A stretch of DNA of 14,020 nucleotides, from positions 1 through 14,020 of the forward strand of contig CAYTAP010000107.1 of NCBI GenBank assembly GCA_964435775.1. The letters run 5' to 3'. Shown here piece by piece: positions 1-5,870 of the stretch. Both the position numbers and the translations under genes were made by a program. Positions within the stretch are counted from its first letter, which is position 1. The number at the start of each line of letters is the position of its first letter. This DNA comes from CAYTAP01 sp964435775 (GTDB lineage: Bacteria; Planctomycetota; Phycisphaerae; Tepidisphaerales; Tepidisphaeraceae). The notes under the pieces are model-generated. The model was not told the origin of the DNA, did no database searches, and saw only the letters and a program-made list of their open reading frames with translations.

Positions 1-726
1 GATGGAGATGATGTCGGTCCAGTTGGTGTCGCCGAAGCCGGGGTGGCGATGCCAGATCCAGGGTCGCCCTGATCGTGTTCCCTCCTCGCGAAGGACATCA
101 TGCGCGACGGTCGCATCCTTGCCGTGGAGATGGAAGATTTTTCCGATCCACTTGCGAAGCTGGGGCAGCGGTTCGATGCCCGAGCCCATCTGGTGGCAAG
201 GCTCCCACTCGAGTCCAAGCGCGGGGGAGGGGATTTCGTTGAAGATCATTTCCCATGCGCGGGGCGCATGGGCGAGGTTCCATCGCGCCTGATGCCAGTT
301 GCCGCCCATGTCGCAGTTTTCAAAGGCGATCTTGACTCCCTGATCTTCGGCGCGTTTGACGAGTGGCTCCCATACTTTTTTGAACTCCGGCATGTTGTCG
401 GGAACGGGCTTGCCATCGATCGCGCCGGTGAAACCCGCGAAGATGTCGCAGCCGAACTCGTGGCAGGCGTCGATCGCCAGCGCGATGTCGGCGGCGGTGT
501 TGGCGTTTTGCAAAGGGTTGCCGAAGACCGACAGCGAGCTGATCGTCGCGCGGTCGCCGATGACATCCCGCACTTCCTTGGCCAATTGCTTAAGGTCCTT
601 GCTGGCCAGCCGTTCCCAGTTGGTCAGTTGAAACGACTCAAATCCGTGGGGAAGGATCTGGCGGATGTAGTCGGCGCCGGCCGACATTTGAACAAGGGTT
701 CCCAGGCGGATATCAGCGTGCGACAT
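1..726 (-). CDS. sugar phosphate isomerase/epimerase, TIM barrel (3' end cut by window edge)
   Basis: The frame is open from an ATG at 726 down to base 1 (242 codons, no stop), so the C-terminus lies outside the window. The protein resembles the xylose-isomerase-like TIM-barrel family (AP_endonuc_2), whose members isomerise or epimerise sugars or inositols using a divalent metal. Likely metal or catalytic positions are Glu136 in AFENC, Glu173/Glu175 and His178 in GLEWEPCHQ, His199/His201 in HLHGKDA, and the late motif HRHPGFGDTNW (227-236). The usual Asp at the second metal position appears replaced by Glu. There is no signal peptide, so it is probably cytoplasmic. A GAGG sits about 7 nt before the ATG. 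The gene lies 60 bp downstream of the 90-residue ORF on the same strand and could be co-transcribed with it. The substrate cannot be told from sequence. Confidence 0.85.
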   Translation of the reverse strand, partial: MSHADIRLGTLVQMSAGADYIRQILPHGFESFQLTNWERLASKDLKQLAKEVRDVIGDRATISSLSVFGNPLQNANTAADIALAIDACHEFGCDIFAGFTGAIDGKPVPDNMPEFKKVWEPLVKRAEDQGVKIAFENCDMGGNWHQARWNLAHAPRAWEMIFNEIPSPALGLEWEPCHQMGSGIEPLPQLRKWIGKIFHLHGKDATVAHDVLREEGTRSGRPWIWHRHPGFGDTNWTDIISI

Positions 727-786
727 GCAAGGCCTCGGTAAAATGGTTCAGGTTTACGGACCCCACGCGCTGACATACGCGGGAGA

Positions 787-1059
787 TCAACGGACTTTCA
801 ATGCAAGCAACTTGCGAGCGACGGGGCGCAATCGCTGGGTGTCCAGGCCGGGAAAGCACATGCACTCTCGCTCCTTTTCGCGGAGGAAGTCAATGACGGC
901 CTCTTCATCCGCGCCTTGCGACAACAGATTGATCATCGGGTCGATGTATGAATCGTATTCCCCGCTGGCATATTCCGAGCGGGAGGCGTTGGTGGGGTCC
1001 CAATCCTCCATGAACACCTTGCGGACTTTGTCGCGGAGTTGGCGATTGGTTTCAGACAT
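787..1059 (-). CDS. small acidic protein of unknown function (90 aa), weakly DUF1871-like
   Basis: This is a 90-residue soluble protein beginning MSETNRQL. A conserved-looking core reads DWDPTNA, then SEYASGEYDSYIDPMINLL, then a helical DEEAVIDFLREKE segment. The WDP...Y..Y spacing recalls DUF1871-type small proteins; this is resemblance only. I chose the ATG at 1059 because the longer frame (to 1152) would translate straight through the hairpin repeat at 1080-1119, giving low-complexity Pro/Gly sequence. A GGAG lies about 11 nt upstream of the chosen start. No signal peptide or membrane segment is visible. It sits between ispG (89 bp upstream) and the sugar isomerase (60 bp downstream), all on the minus strand. 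Function unknown. Confidence 0.7.
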   Translation of the reverse strand: MSETNRQLRDKVRKVFMEDWDPTNASRSEYASGEYDSYIDPMINLLSQGADEEAVIDFLREKERECMCFPGLDTQRLRPVARKLLALKVR

Positions 1060-1079
1060 GTGGCTCAAGGCTCCGCAAA

Positions 1080-1119
1080 AACCCCCTCCCCAACCCTCCC
1101 CCGGAGTACCGGTGGAGGG
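1080..1119 (+). repeat. hairpin repeat element, copy R1
   Basis: About 40 bp. A pyrimidine-rich 5' half (CCCCCTCCCCAACCC) runs into a stem-loop: left arm 1095-1104, loop AGTA 1105-1108, right arm 1109-1118, ten pairs with one C-T mismatch. Related copies lie at 5776-5815, 9524-9565 (inverted), 9580-9620 and a degenerate one at 11028-11052. This copy lies in the spacer between ispG and the 90-residue ORF. Confidence 0.85.
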
Positions 1120-1148
1120 AAATGGAAGGCGTGCCGCCGGACGCGCCG

Positions 1149-2399
1149 TCATCGCATGACCGGCAGCGACACGGACTTTTCACGCTGGATTTTTTCCCAT
1201 CCGCTGCCCAATTCGCCGATGGGATCGGGGGGGACGACATCGACTTTCTTTTCGCCGAGCTTGGCCTCGCCGCGCTCGACGCGGGATTGGAAATCGCGGC
1301 ATTCCTTGAGCAGCGCCTCGAGGATTTGCTCTTCGGGCACGTTGGCGACCTTCTCGCCTTGCACATAGATGATGCCGCGACGATCCCCCGCGAAGATGGC
1401 GACATCCGCCCCTTCGCATTCGCCGGGACCGTTGACGACGCATCCCATGACGGCGACCTTGATCGGCAGACGAATCTCGTCGGCCAGATGCTGGCGAACC
1501 TCCTGCACGAGCTTGAACAGATCAACCTGGATTCGTCCGCAGGTCGGGCAGGCGATCAGCTCCGCGCCGACGCGCGTCCGCAGGCCCAGCACATAGAGCA
1601 GTTCAAGCCCATCCTGCACTTCAAAAATCGGATCGTTGGCGTAGGAAATGCGGAGGGTGTCGCCGATGCCCGAGCAGAGCAGGTGCCCCAGCGGGACAAC
1701 CGAGCGGATCGACCCGGTTTCGCGCGGGCCGGCGTGGGTGACGCCCAGGTGCAGGGGATAATCGAACCGCTCGGAGATTTCCTTGTAGGCGGCGATGACG
1801 AGCGCGGGATCGATTGACTTGGCGCTGATGACGATGTCGTGGAAATCCTGCTCGTGGAAAATATCGAGGTACTCCTCGAGCTTGGTGATCATGATCGCCA
1901 GGAGATGGCCGTGCTTGTTGTTGGAGAAGACCCCGCCGAGTTCCTTGAGGCGGAGTTTCTTGTCCCTGCGCTCGACGATGGAGCCTTCGTTGACACCGAC
2001 GCGGATGGGGAGTTTTTTCGCCTTGCACGCCTGGATGACGTCGACGACCTGGGCGTGGTCCTGGATGTTGCCGGGGTTGAGGCGGATCTTGTGGATGCCG
2101 GCGTCAATGGCTTCGAGGGCGCGTTGAAAATGGAAGTGAACGTCGGCGACCAGCGGCACGCTGACCTGTGGGATGATCTCCTTGAGGGCCGCGGTGTCCT
2201 TCTTCTCGGGGACCGCGACACGGACAAAATCCGCGCCGGCGGCGGCGAGTTTTTGAATCTCCGCGACGCACTTGTCCACATCATGCGTGAACCCCGAGGT
2301 CATGGTCTGAACCGAGACCGGGGCATCGCCACCAATGCGAACAAAACCGTGGGCGGCGTCGCCAAAGGTGACTTGGCGCGTGGGTCTGCGAGTGATCAT
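1149..2399 (-). CDS. ispG: (E)-4-hydroxy-3-methylbut-2-enyl-diphosphate synthase (IspG/GcpE), bacterial short form
   Basis: IspG is the [4Fe-4S] enzyme of the MEP isoprenoid pathway that reductively converts 2-C-methyl-erythritol 2,4-cyclodiphosphate to HMBPP. The 416-residue protein shows an N-terminal TIM barrel (PVSVQTMTSG, VRVAVPEKKDT, LVADVHFHF, KIRLNPGNI, VGVNEGS, LGVTHAGPRETGSIRS) and a C-terminal cluster domain. Three cysteines match the iron-sulfur ligands: Cys284 and Cys287 in CPTCGR and Cys320 in MGCVVNGPGE, with Glu327 as the fourth ligand. It lacks the extra domain of plant and some bacterial long forms. The ATG at 2399 is preferred over one 10 codons upstream because AGGAG ends 7 nt before it. 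It follows the DUF3299-like gene on the same strand; a weak TTGACT-17-TTCGAT pair at 2475-2503 might give it its own promoter. Cytoplasmic. Confidence 0.97.
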   Translation of the reverse strand: MITRRPTRQVTFGDAAHGFVRIGGDAPVSVQTMTSGFTHDVDKCVAEIQKLAAAGADFVRVAVPEKKDTAALKEIIPQVSVPLVADVHFHFQRALEAIDAGIHKIRLNPGNIQDHAQVVDVIQACKAKKLPIRVGVNEGSIVERRDKKLRLKELGGVFSNNKHGHLLAIMITKLEEYLDIFHEQDFHDIVISAKSIDPALVIAAYKEISERFDYPLHLGVTHAGPRETGSIRSVVPLGHLLCSGIGDTLRISYANDPIFEVQDGLELLYVLGLRTRVGAELIACPTCGRIQVDLFKLVQEVRQHLADEIRLPIKVAVMGCVVNGPGECEGADVAIFAGDRRGIIYVQGEKVANVPEEQILEALLKECRDFQSRVERGEAKLGEKKVDVVPPDPIGELGSGWEKIQREKSVSLPVMR

Positions 2400-2406
2400 C
2401 CGCGAA

Positions 2407-2411
2407 CTCCT
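2407..2411 (-). promoter_or_regulatory. Shine-Dalgarno AGGAG of ispG
   Basis: AGGAG on the minus strand with a 7 nt spacer to the ATG at 2399. It decides the ispG start against the in-frame ATG at 2429. Confidence 0.8.
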
Positions 2412-2436
2412 GAAGAGCAAACAGGGCACGCCGCGT

Positions 2437-2448
2437 TCGGCCGGCCGA
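2437..2448. repeat. 12 bp perfect palindrome upstream of ispG
   Basis: TCGGCCGGCCGA is its own reverse complement. It lies 38 bp upstream of the ispG start codon in the spacer after the DUF3299-like gene. It could be an operator or chance in GC-rich DNA; nothing else supports a role. Confidence 0.35.
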
Positions 2449-2518
2449 CACGTCGAATCATGCCCTCATCATCAATCGAAACAATACCCCGAATCGGAGT
2501 CAATGGCACGCAGCGCGG

Positions 2519-3040
2519 CTACATCGGCTGAACTTTCTCCACATCCAGTGTATAGACGCTGGTCACCGTGCCCTCCTCCTCGCGCGGATTCACATGGAGG
2601 GTGCCGTAGATTTTGGCGAATGAATAATGGAGGTTGGGGACTTTCATTCCCTTGGGAACCTCGGCGAAGACGCGTTCCTGCACCTTGGGGGGTCCGCCGA
2701 AGCAGCAGGCCTGGATCGAATAGACGAGCTCGAAGCGCGTCATCGTGTCGCCGGCCTCGTTGGGGCAATAGACTTCGCCTTGAAGGAGCACTTTCTTGCC
2801 ATTGAGCGCCTGCCATTTTTTGGGAATGTCAGCCTCGGTGCCATCCTGAGGGAATGGGAAATTACCCAGCGCCTTGAGGTTCACCTGGAGATAATCACCC
2901 GCCTGATGAATCCCGCCAGTCACTTGTTCATTGATGAACCAGTAGAGCGGAAAGCCGAGCAAGGTCAGCACGACCGCCGAAAAGATGATCATGCGGATGT
3001 TGATCCGCGCCCGCCAGGAAATGTGGGGTTTGTTGGCCAT
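2519..3040 (-). CDS. membrane-anchored DUF3299-like protein of unknown function
   Basis: A 173-residue protein beginning MANKPHISW. A short basic cytoplasmic tail (RARINIR) precedes one transmembrane helix (about 17-36, MIIFSAVVLTLLGFPLYWFI), leaving a C-terminal domain of about 135 residues outside the inner membrane. That domain contains GKKVLLQGEVYCPNE, then FELVYSIQACCFGGPPKVQERVFAEVP, then KIYGTLHVNP. This is the layout of DUF3299-type periplasmic domains (strand, 'F.LVP' segment, Cys, Pro-rich turn, V..V). Cys92 and the Cys112-Cys113 pair could bind metal or form a disulfide; that is inference. The start at 3040 replaces a longer frame whose first 34 residues come from simple repeat DNA. 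A TATAAT box ends 9 nt before the ATG and no Shine-Dalgarno is visible. It diverges from dapL. Confidence 0.8.
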   Translation of the reverse strand: MANKPHISWRARINIRMIIFSAVVLTLLGFPLYWFINEQVTGGIHQAGDYLQVNLKALGNFPFPQDGTEADIPKKWQALNGKKVLLQGEVYCPNEAGDTMTRFELVYSIQACCFGGPPKVQERVFAEVPKGMKVPNLHYSFAKIYGTLHVNPREEEGTVTSVYTLDVEKVQPM

Positions 3041-3049
3041 GGTTGCTTG

Positions 3050-3055
3050 ATTATA
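3050..3055 (-). promoter_or_regulatory. -10 box TATAAT of the DUF3299-like gene
   Basis: Perfect TATAAT on the minus strand, 9 nt before the ATG at 3040. A start site 6-8 nt after the box would fall on or next to the ATG, giving a leaderless or almost leaderless mRNA. No convincing TTGACA lies 15-19 nt upstream. Confidence 0.55.
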
Positions 3056-3116
3056 GCACCGGCACGACGGATTCGGCCACCTTCGCACGATTTGCATGGG
3101 GGCATGGAGAATACAT

Positions 3117-3138
3117 GATGAAGGATGAGGGATGAGGG
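3117..3138 (+). repeat. short ATGAGG-type simple repeat
   Basis: Three imperfect copies of GGATGAGG-like sequence (GATGAAGGATGAGGGATGAG...). On the other strand it would encode IPHPSS-type low-complexity peptide, which gives the false N-terminal extension of the DUF3299-like gene. It lies in the spacer between the divergent DUF3299-like gene and dapL. Confidence 0.6.
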
Positions 3139-3190
3139 CCAACTTGATTGCCGCATACGGCCTGCATTCCGCCTACTTTTCCTCCCTGCA

Positions 3191-3218
3191 TTGACCACCA
3201 CCCCGCGCCCTCTACAAT
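3191..3218 (+). promoter_or_regulatory. sigma-70-type promoter of dapL, leaderless layout
   Basis: TTGACC (3191-3196), 16 nt spacer, TACAAT (3213-3218). The dapL ATG follows only 8 nt after the -10 box and no Shine-Dalgarno is present, so transcription probably starts at or within 1-2 nt of the ATG. Confidence 0.7.
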
Positions 3219-3226
3219 CCCTCCCC

Positions 3227-4471
3227 ATGAGCGAATCCTACATTCAAAACCTCTTCGCCCAGCGGATTGGCGGCAGCCAATATGGCAAGGGCACCGAAAT
3301 CTACAAGTTTGAGAAGATCAAGCGCGCCAAACGCGCCGCCAAGGCCGCCCAGCCTGATGTCGAGCTGATCGACATGGGCGTCGGCGAGCCTGATGAGATG
3401 GCGTTCGCACAGTCGATCGACGCACTGGCCAAAGCCGCCCGTGATCCATCCAATCGCGGCTATGCCGACAACGGCGCGGCCCCGTTCAAAGAGGCCGCCG
3501 CCCGCTGGATGAAGAACGTCTGCAATGTCCCGGGCATTGATCCCGAAACCCAGGTCGTTCACTCGATCGGGTCCAAGGCCGCCCTCTCCATCCTCCCGGC
3601 CTGTTTCATCAACCCCGGCGATGTCGCGCTGATGACCGTACCCGGCTACCCTGTCTTCGGCACCCATTCGCGCTACCTCGGCGGCGAAGTCTTCAACCTC
3701 CCACTGCGCGAAGAGAACGCCTTCCTCCCCGATCTCGCCTCCATTGCGCCCGAGATTCTCAAACGCGCCAAGACGCTCGTCATCAACTACCCCAACAACC
3801 CCACCGGCGCCAGCGCCACGCCGGAGTTTTTCGCCAAGGTCGTCGCGTTCGCCAAGGCGAACAACCTGATCGTCATCCACGACGCCGCATACGCCGCCCT
3901 CCGCTTCCAGGGACAGCCCCTCTCATTCCTCTCGACCCCCGGTGCGATGGATGTCGGCATCGAGCTTCATTCGATGTCCAAGGGTTTCAACATGACCGGC
4001 TGGCGCCTCGGCTTCGTCGTCGGCAACCCGCTCATCGTCAAAGCGTACGCCGACGTCAAAGACAACACCGACTCCGGCCAATTCCTCGCGATCCAGCAGG
4101 CGTGTGCCGAATCCCTCGATCACCCCGAGATCACCCGTAAAATCTCGGACAAATACAGCCGGCGCATGGATGGCCTCGTCGCCGTCCTCAACAAATACGG
4201 CTTCAACGCCCGCAAGCCTGGCGGCTCGTTCTTCCTCTATGTCCGCGCCCCCAAATCCGCCCTCACCGCCGGCCGACGCGACGCCTTCGAAAAAGCCGAG
4301 CACTTCTCCCAATGGATGATCACCGAGAAACTGATCAGCACCGTCCCCTGGGATGATGCCGGCGCCTACGTCCGCTTCAGCGTCACCTTCAGCGCGCCCA
4401 CGGCACAGGAAGAACAGCGCGTCCTGACCGAAATCGACCGCCGTCTGGCGGCCAGCACGTATGAGTTTTGA
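3227..4471 (+). CDS. dapL: LL-diaminopimelate aminotransferase (class I/II PLP enzyme)
   Basis: DapL converts tetrahydrodipicolinate plus glutamate directly to LL-diaminopimelate, a one-step branch of lysine (and, where present, peptidoglycan) synthesis that bypasses DapD, DapC and DapE. The 414-residue protein has the fold-type I signatures: GVGEPDEMAF (51-60), RGYADNGAAPFKEA, TVPGYPVFGTH, INYPNNPTG (186-194), HDAAYAALRF (218-227) and the PLP-lysine motif HSMSKGFNMTGWRLGF with Lys252; a late AYVRFSVTFS holds the substrate-carboxylate Arg. YGKGTEIYKFEKIK near the N-terminus is typical of the LL-DAP aminotransferase group rather than aspartate aminotransferases. A wider aminotransferase assignment remains possible. 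The start at 3227 removes a 34-residue extension made of spacer DNA and fits the promoter 8 nt upstream. The stop codon (4469-4471) is part of the first unit of a 14 bp tandem array. Confidence 0.9.
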   Translation: MSESYIQNLFAQRIGGSQYGKGTEIYKFEKIKRAKRAAKAAQPDVELIDMGVGEPDEMAFAQSIDALAKAARDPSNRGYADNGAAPFKEAAARWMKNVCNVPGIDPETQVVHSIGSKAALSILPACFINPGDVALMTVPGYPVFGTHSRYLGGEVFNLPLREENAFLPDLASIAPEILKRAKTLVINYPNNPTGASATPEFFAKVVAFAKANNLIVIHDAAYAALRFQGQPLSFLSTPGAMDVGIELHSMSKGFNMTGWRLGFVVGNPLIVKAYADVKDNTDSGQFLAIQQACAESLDHPEITRKISDKYSRRMDGLVAVLNKYGFNARKPGGSFFLYVRAPKSALTAGRRDAFEKAEHFSQWMITEKLISTVPWDDAGAYVRFSVTFSAPTAQEEQRVLTEIDRRLAASTYEF

Positions 4472-4565
4472 TGAGTGAGGCGTGATGAGTGGAGTGTGAT
4501 GAGTGACTCGTGATGAGTGACTCGTGATGAGTGACTCGTGATGAGTGACTCGTGATGAGTGAGGA
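4468..4565 (+). repeat. 14 bp tandem repeat array overlapping the dapL stop codon
   Basis: Seven in-phase 14 bp units. Units 3-6 (4496-4551) are four perfect copies of GTGATGAGTGACTC; units 1, 2 and 7 are imperfect. The first unit starts at 4468, so its TGA is the dapL stop codon. Each perfect unit holds GAGTGACTC, a 4-1-4 inverted repeat. The array fills most of the 125 bp between dapL and folK and has stop codons in all plus-strand frames while one minus-strand frame stays open. Confidence 0.95.
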
Positions 4566-4596
4566 TTGGCGAAAGGAGCTTTAACAAAGACGACCC

Positions 4597-5073
4597 ATGG
4601 CCAAGCAGCCGCGCCATATCGCCTACATCGCCCTCGGCGCCAACCTCGGGGACCGGGAGCACAATCTCCGCCTGGGCTTGACGACTTTAAGCGCCCTTCC
4701 CGACATCGAGGTCGTACGAGTCTCCTCCTTCCTCGATAACCCCTCCGTCGGAGGTCCCGCCGACTCGCCTCCCTTCCTTAACGCAGCTGCGATGCTGCGC
4801 ACAAGCTTGTCCCCCCGCGCCCTTCTCAAGGTTCTTTTGTCCATCGAGCAACAACTCGGCCGGGTGCGCACGACCAAAAATGCCCCCCGTCCCCTCGATC
4901 TCGATCTGCTTCTCTACGACAACCTTGTCTCGCGGGAACCCGACCTTGTTCTCCCCCACCCGCGCATGCACGAGCGCCGTTTCGTCCTCGCCCCCATGGC
5001 CGAGATCGCTCCTGATCTCATCCATCCGGTGCTGCAACTCTCCATGCGCGATCTTCTGGCGAAGCTGGAGTGA
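4597..5073 (+). CDS. folK: 2-amino-4-hydroxy-6-hydroxymethyldihydropteridine pyrophosphokinase (HPPK)
   Basis: HPPK transfers pyrophosphate from ATP to 6-hydroxymethyl-7,8-dihydropterin in folate synthesis. The 158-residue length is normal for the stand-alone enzyme. Signatures in order: YIALGANLGDR (10-20), the SSFLDNPSVGG and PPFLNAAA substrate loops, APRPLDLDLLLYD (96-108) with the paired Mg-binding Asp101 and Asp103, and LPHPRMHERRFVLAPM (119-134). Cytoplasmic. The ATG at 4597 fits the family N-terminus; an AAGGAG lies 18 nt upstream, further than usual for ribosome binding, so initiation may be weak or depend on another signal. No folP, folB or folE is nearby. It could be read through from dapL across the tandem array or have its own promoter, but I see no good one. 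Confidence 0.95.
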   Translation: MAKQPRHIAYIALGANLGDREHNLRLGLTTLSALPDIEVVRVSSFLDNPSVGGPADSPPFLNAAAMLRTSLSPRALLKVLLSIEQQLGRVRTTKNAPRPLDLDLLLYDNLVSREPDLVLPHPRMHERRFVLAPMAEIAPDLIHPVLQLSMRDLLAKLE

Positions 5074-5126
5074 CAGCCGCGGGTCACGCCACCCCCCGAT
5101 GGCCGCCAGCACGCCCGCGTCGAGTC

Positions 5127-5156
5127 TTGCCCCGCTTGCCCCTTGATCGATATGAT
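5127..5156 (+). promoter_or_regulatory. promoter of the DUF192 lipoprotein gene, leaderless layout
   Basis: TTGCCC (5127-5132), 18 nt spacer, TATGAT (5151-5156). The ATG follows only 6 nt after the -10 box with no Shine-Dalgarno, as at dapL. The -35 box is only a partial match. Confidence 0.5.
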
Positions 5157-5162
5157 CCGGCG

Positions 5163-5648
5163 ATGGTCCTGTCGATCCGACGCCTCATCTTCCGCGGCAT
5201 CATCTTTTGTCTGAGCTTTTTCATCACCGGCTGCAACGGCTCGGGCGACGGCATCCCCTCCCACCTGGCCACCACGCAACTGCGCCTGGGCAATAAAACC
5301 TTCACACTCGAAATCGCCAACAAGGACGAGGACCGATTCCGCGGGTTGATGTACCGCGACTCGATGCCCTCCGACCACGGCATGATTTTTGTCTTCCCCG
5401 ACGTGGCCAAGCGATCGTTCTGGATGCGAAACACGCGCATCCCCCTCGACATCCTCTACATTGACGCCGACGGCAAGGTGATTTCGATCCATCAGATGCA
5501 GCCGTATGTCCTCAAGGGCACCCCCAGCGGCGGCAAGGCCAAGTATGCCATCGAACTCAACGAGGGCGCGGCGGCCGAGGCCGGCGTCAAAGTCGGCGAT
5601 CAACTCACGATCCCCCCCGAGGCCCAACACGCCGCCGATGACCAATAA
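5163..5648 (+). CDS. DUF192 family lipoprotein
   Basis: A 161-residue protein. Residues 1-24 form a lipoprotein signal peptide (basic MVLSIRRLIFR, hydrophobic core, lipobox ITGC with Cys24), so it is probably anchored to a membrane on the outer face. The DUF192 domain fills 38-152: the strand LGNKTFTLEIAN, then RFRGLMYRDSMPSDHGMIFVF, KRSFWMRNTRIPLDILYID and the C-terminal KYAIELNEGAA..GVKVGDQLTI. DUF192 proteins are small beta-rich proteins of unsettled function, often secreted. The start at 5163 is preferred over a frame beginning at 5070 because only it gives a proper signal peptide, and a TATGAT box sits 6 nt before it. It is 89 bp downstream of folK and appears to have its own promoter. 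Confidence 0.9.
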   Translation: MVLSIRRLIFRGIIFCLSFFITGCNGSGDGIPSHLATTQLRLGNKTFTLEIANKDEDRFRGLMYRDSMPSDHGMIFVFPDVAKRSFWMRNTRIPLDILYIDADGKVISIHQMQPYVLKGTPSGGKAKYAIELNEGAAAEAGVKVGDQLTIPPEAQHAADDQ

Positions 5649-5775
5649 TCCCACGCGCCAATCGGCAACGCCCGCACAAAACATAAAGTCGGCGTCTTCA
5701 TTTGCCGACACTGCTAATGGGGATGATGCGCGTTCCTCCTCATTCGTGCGCACACCCGTTCACGGGGCATCGGAG

Positions 5776-5815
5776 GCCCCCTCCCCTGCCCTCCCCCGGC
5801 GTACCGGAGGAGGGG
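5776..5815 (+). repeat. hairpin repeat element, copy R2
   Basis: Same layout as R1: CCCCCTCCCCTGCCC, then left arm 5790-5799, loop CGTA 5800-5803, right arm 5804-5813, ten pairs with one C-A mismatch. It lies between the DUF192 gene and the phosphatase gene. Its right half is duplicated directly downstream (5834-5861). Confidence 0.85.
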
Positions 5816-5861
5816 GACGGAACTTAATCGCCGACCGGAGGAGGGTGACGGCGAATCGCCG
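5803..5861 (+). repeat. imperfect tandem duplication of the R2 right flank
   Basis: Two adjacent units, 5803-5833 and 5834-5861, both begin ACCGGAGGAGGG, continue with GACGG, and end AATCGCCG. The second unit ends 9 bp before the phosphatase start codon and contains a small inverted repeat CGGCGA-A-TCGCCG (5849-5861). Confidence 0.7.
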
Positions 5862-5870
5862 GATGTCAGC

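Noticed and set aside
100..741. 213-codon plus-strand frame at the left edge
   Set aside because: The opposite strand encodes a sugar isomerase/epimerase with motifs; that gene runs off the window and so has no stop here.
2475..2503. TTGACT-17-TTCGAT as an ispG promoter
   Set aside because: The -10 matches only three of six positions, too weak to list as a feature; mentioned in the ispG entry only.
3212..3880. 222-codon minus-strand frame opposite dapL
   Set aside because: Antisense shadow: low-complexity Gly/Glu/Asp-rich sequence opposite clear aminotransferase motifs.
4468..4565. Possible CRISPR array
   Set aside because: Units are 14 bp and contiguous with no unique spacers, and no cas gene is present.
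4366..4662. Minus-strand frame through the 14 bp repeat array
   Set aside because: The peptide (repeating HHESLITSHSS) is only a translation of the tandem repeat.
4914..5753. 279-codon minus-strand frame opposite folK and the DUF192 gene
   Set aside because: It spans two recognised genes on the other strand and shows no family motif.
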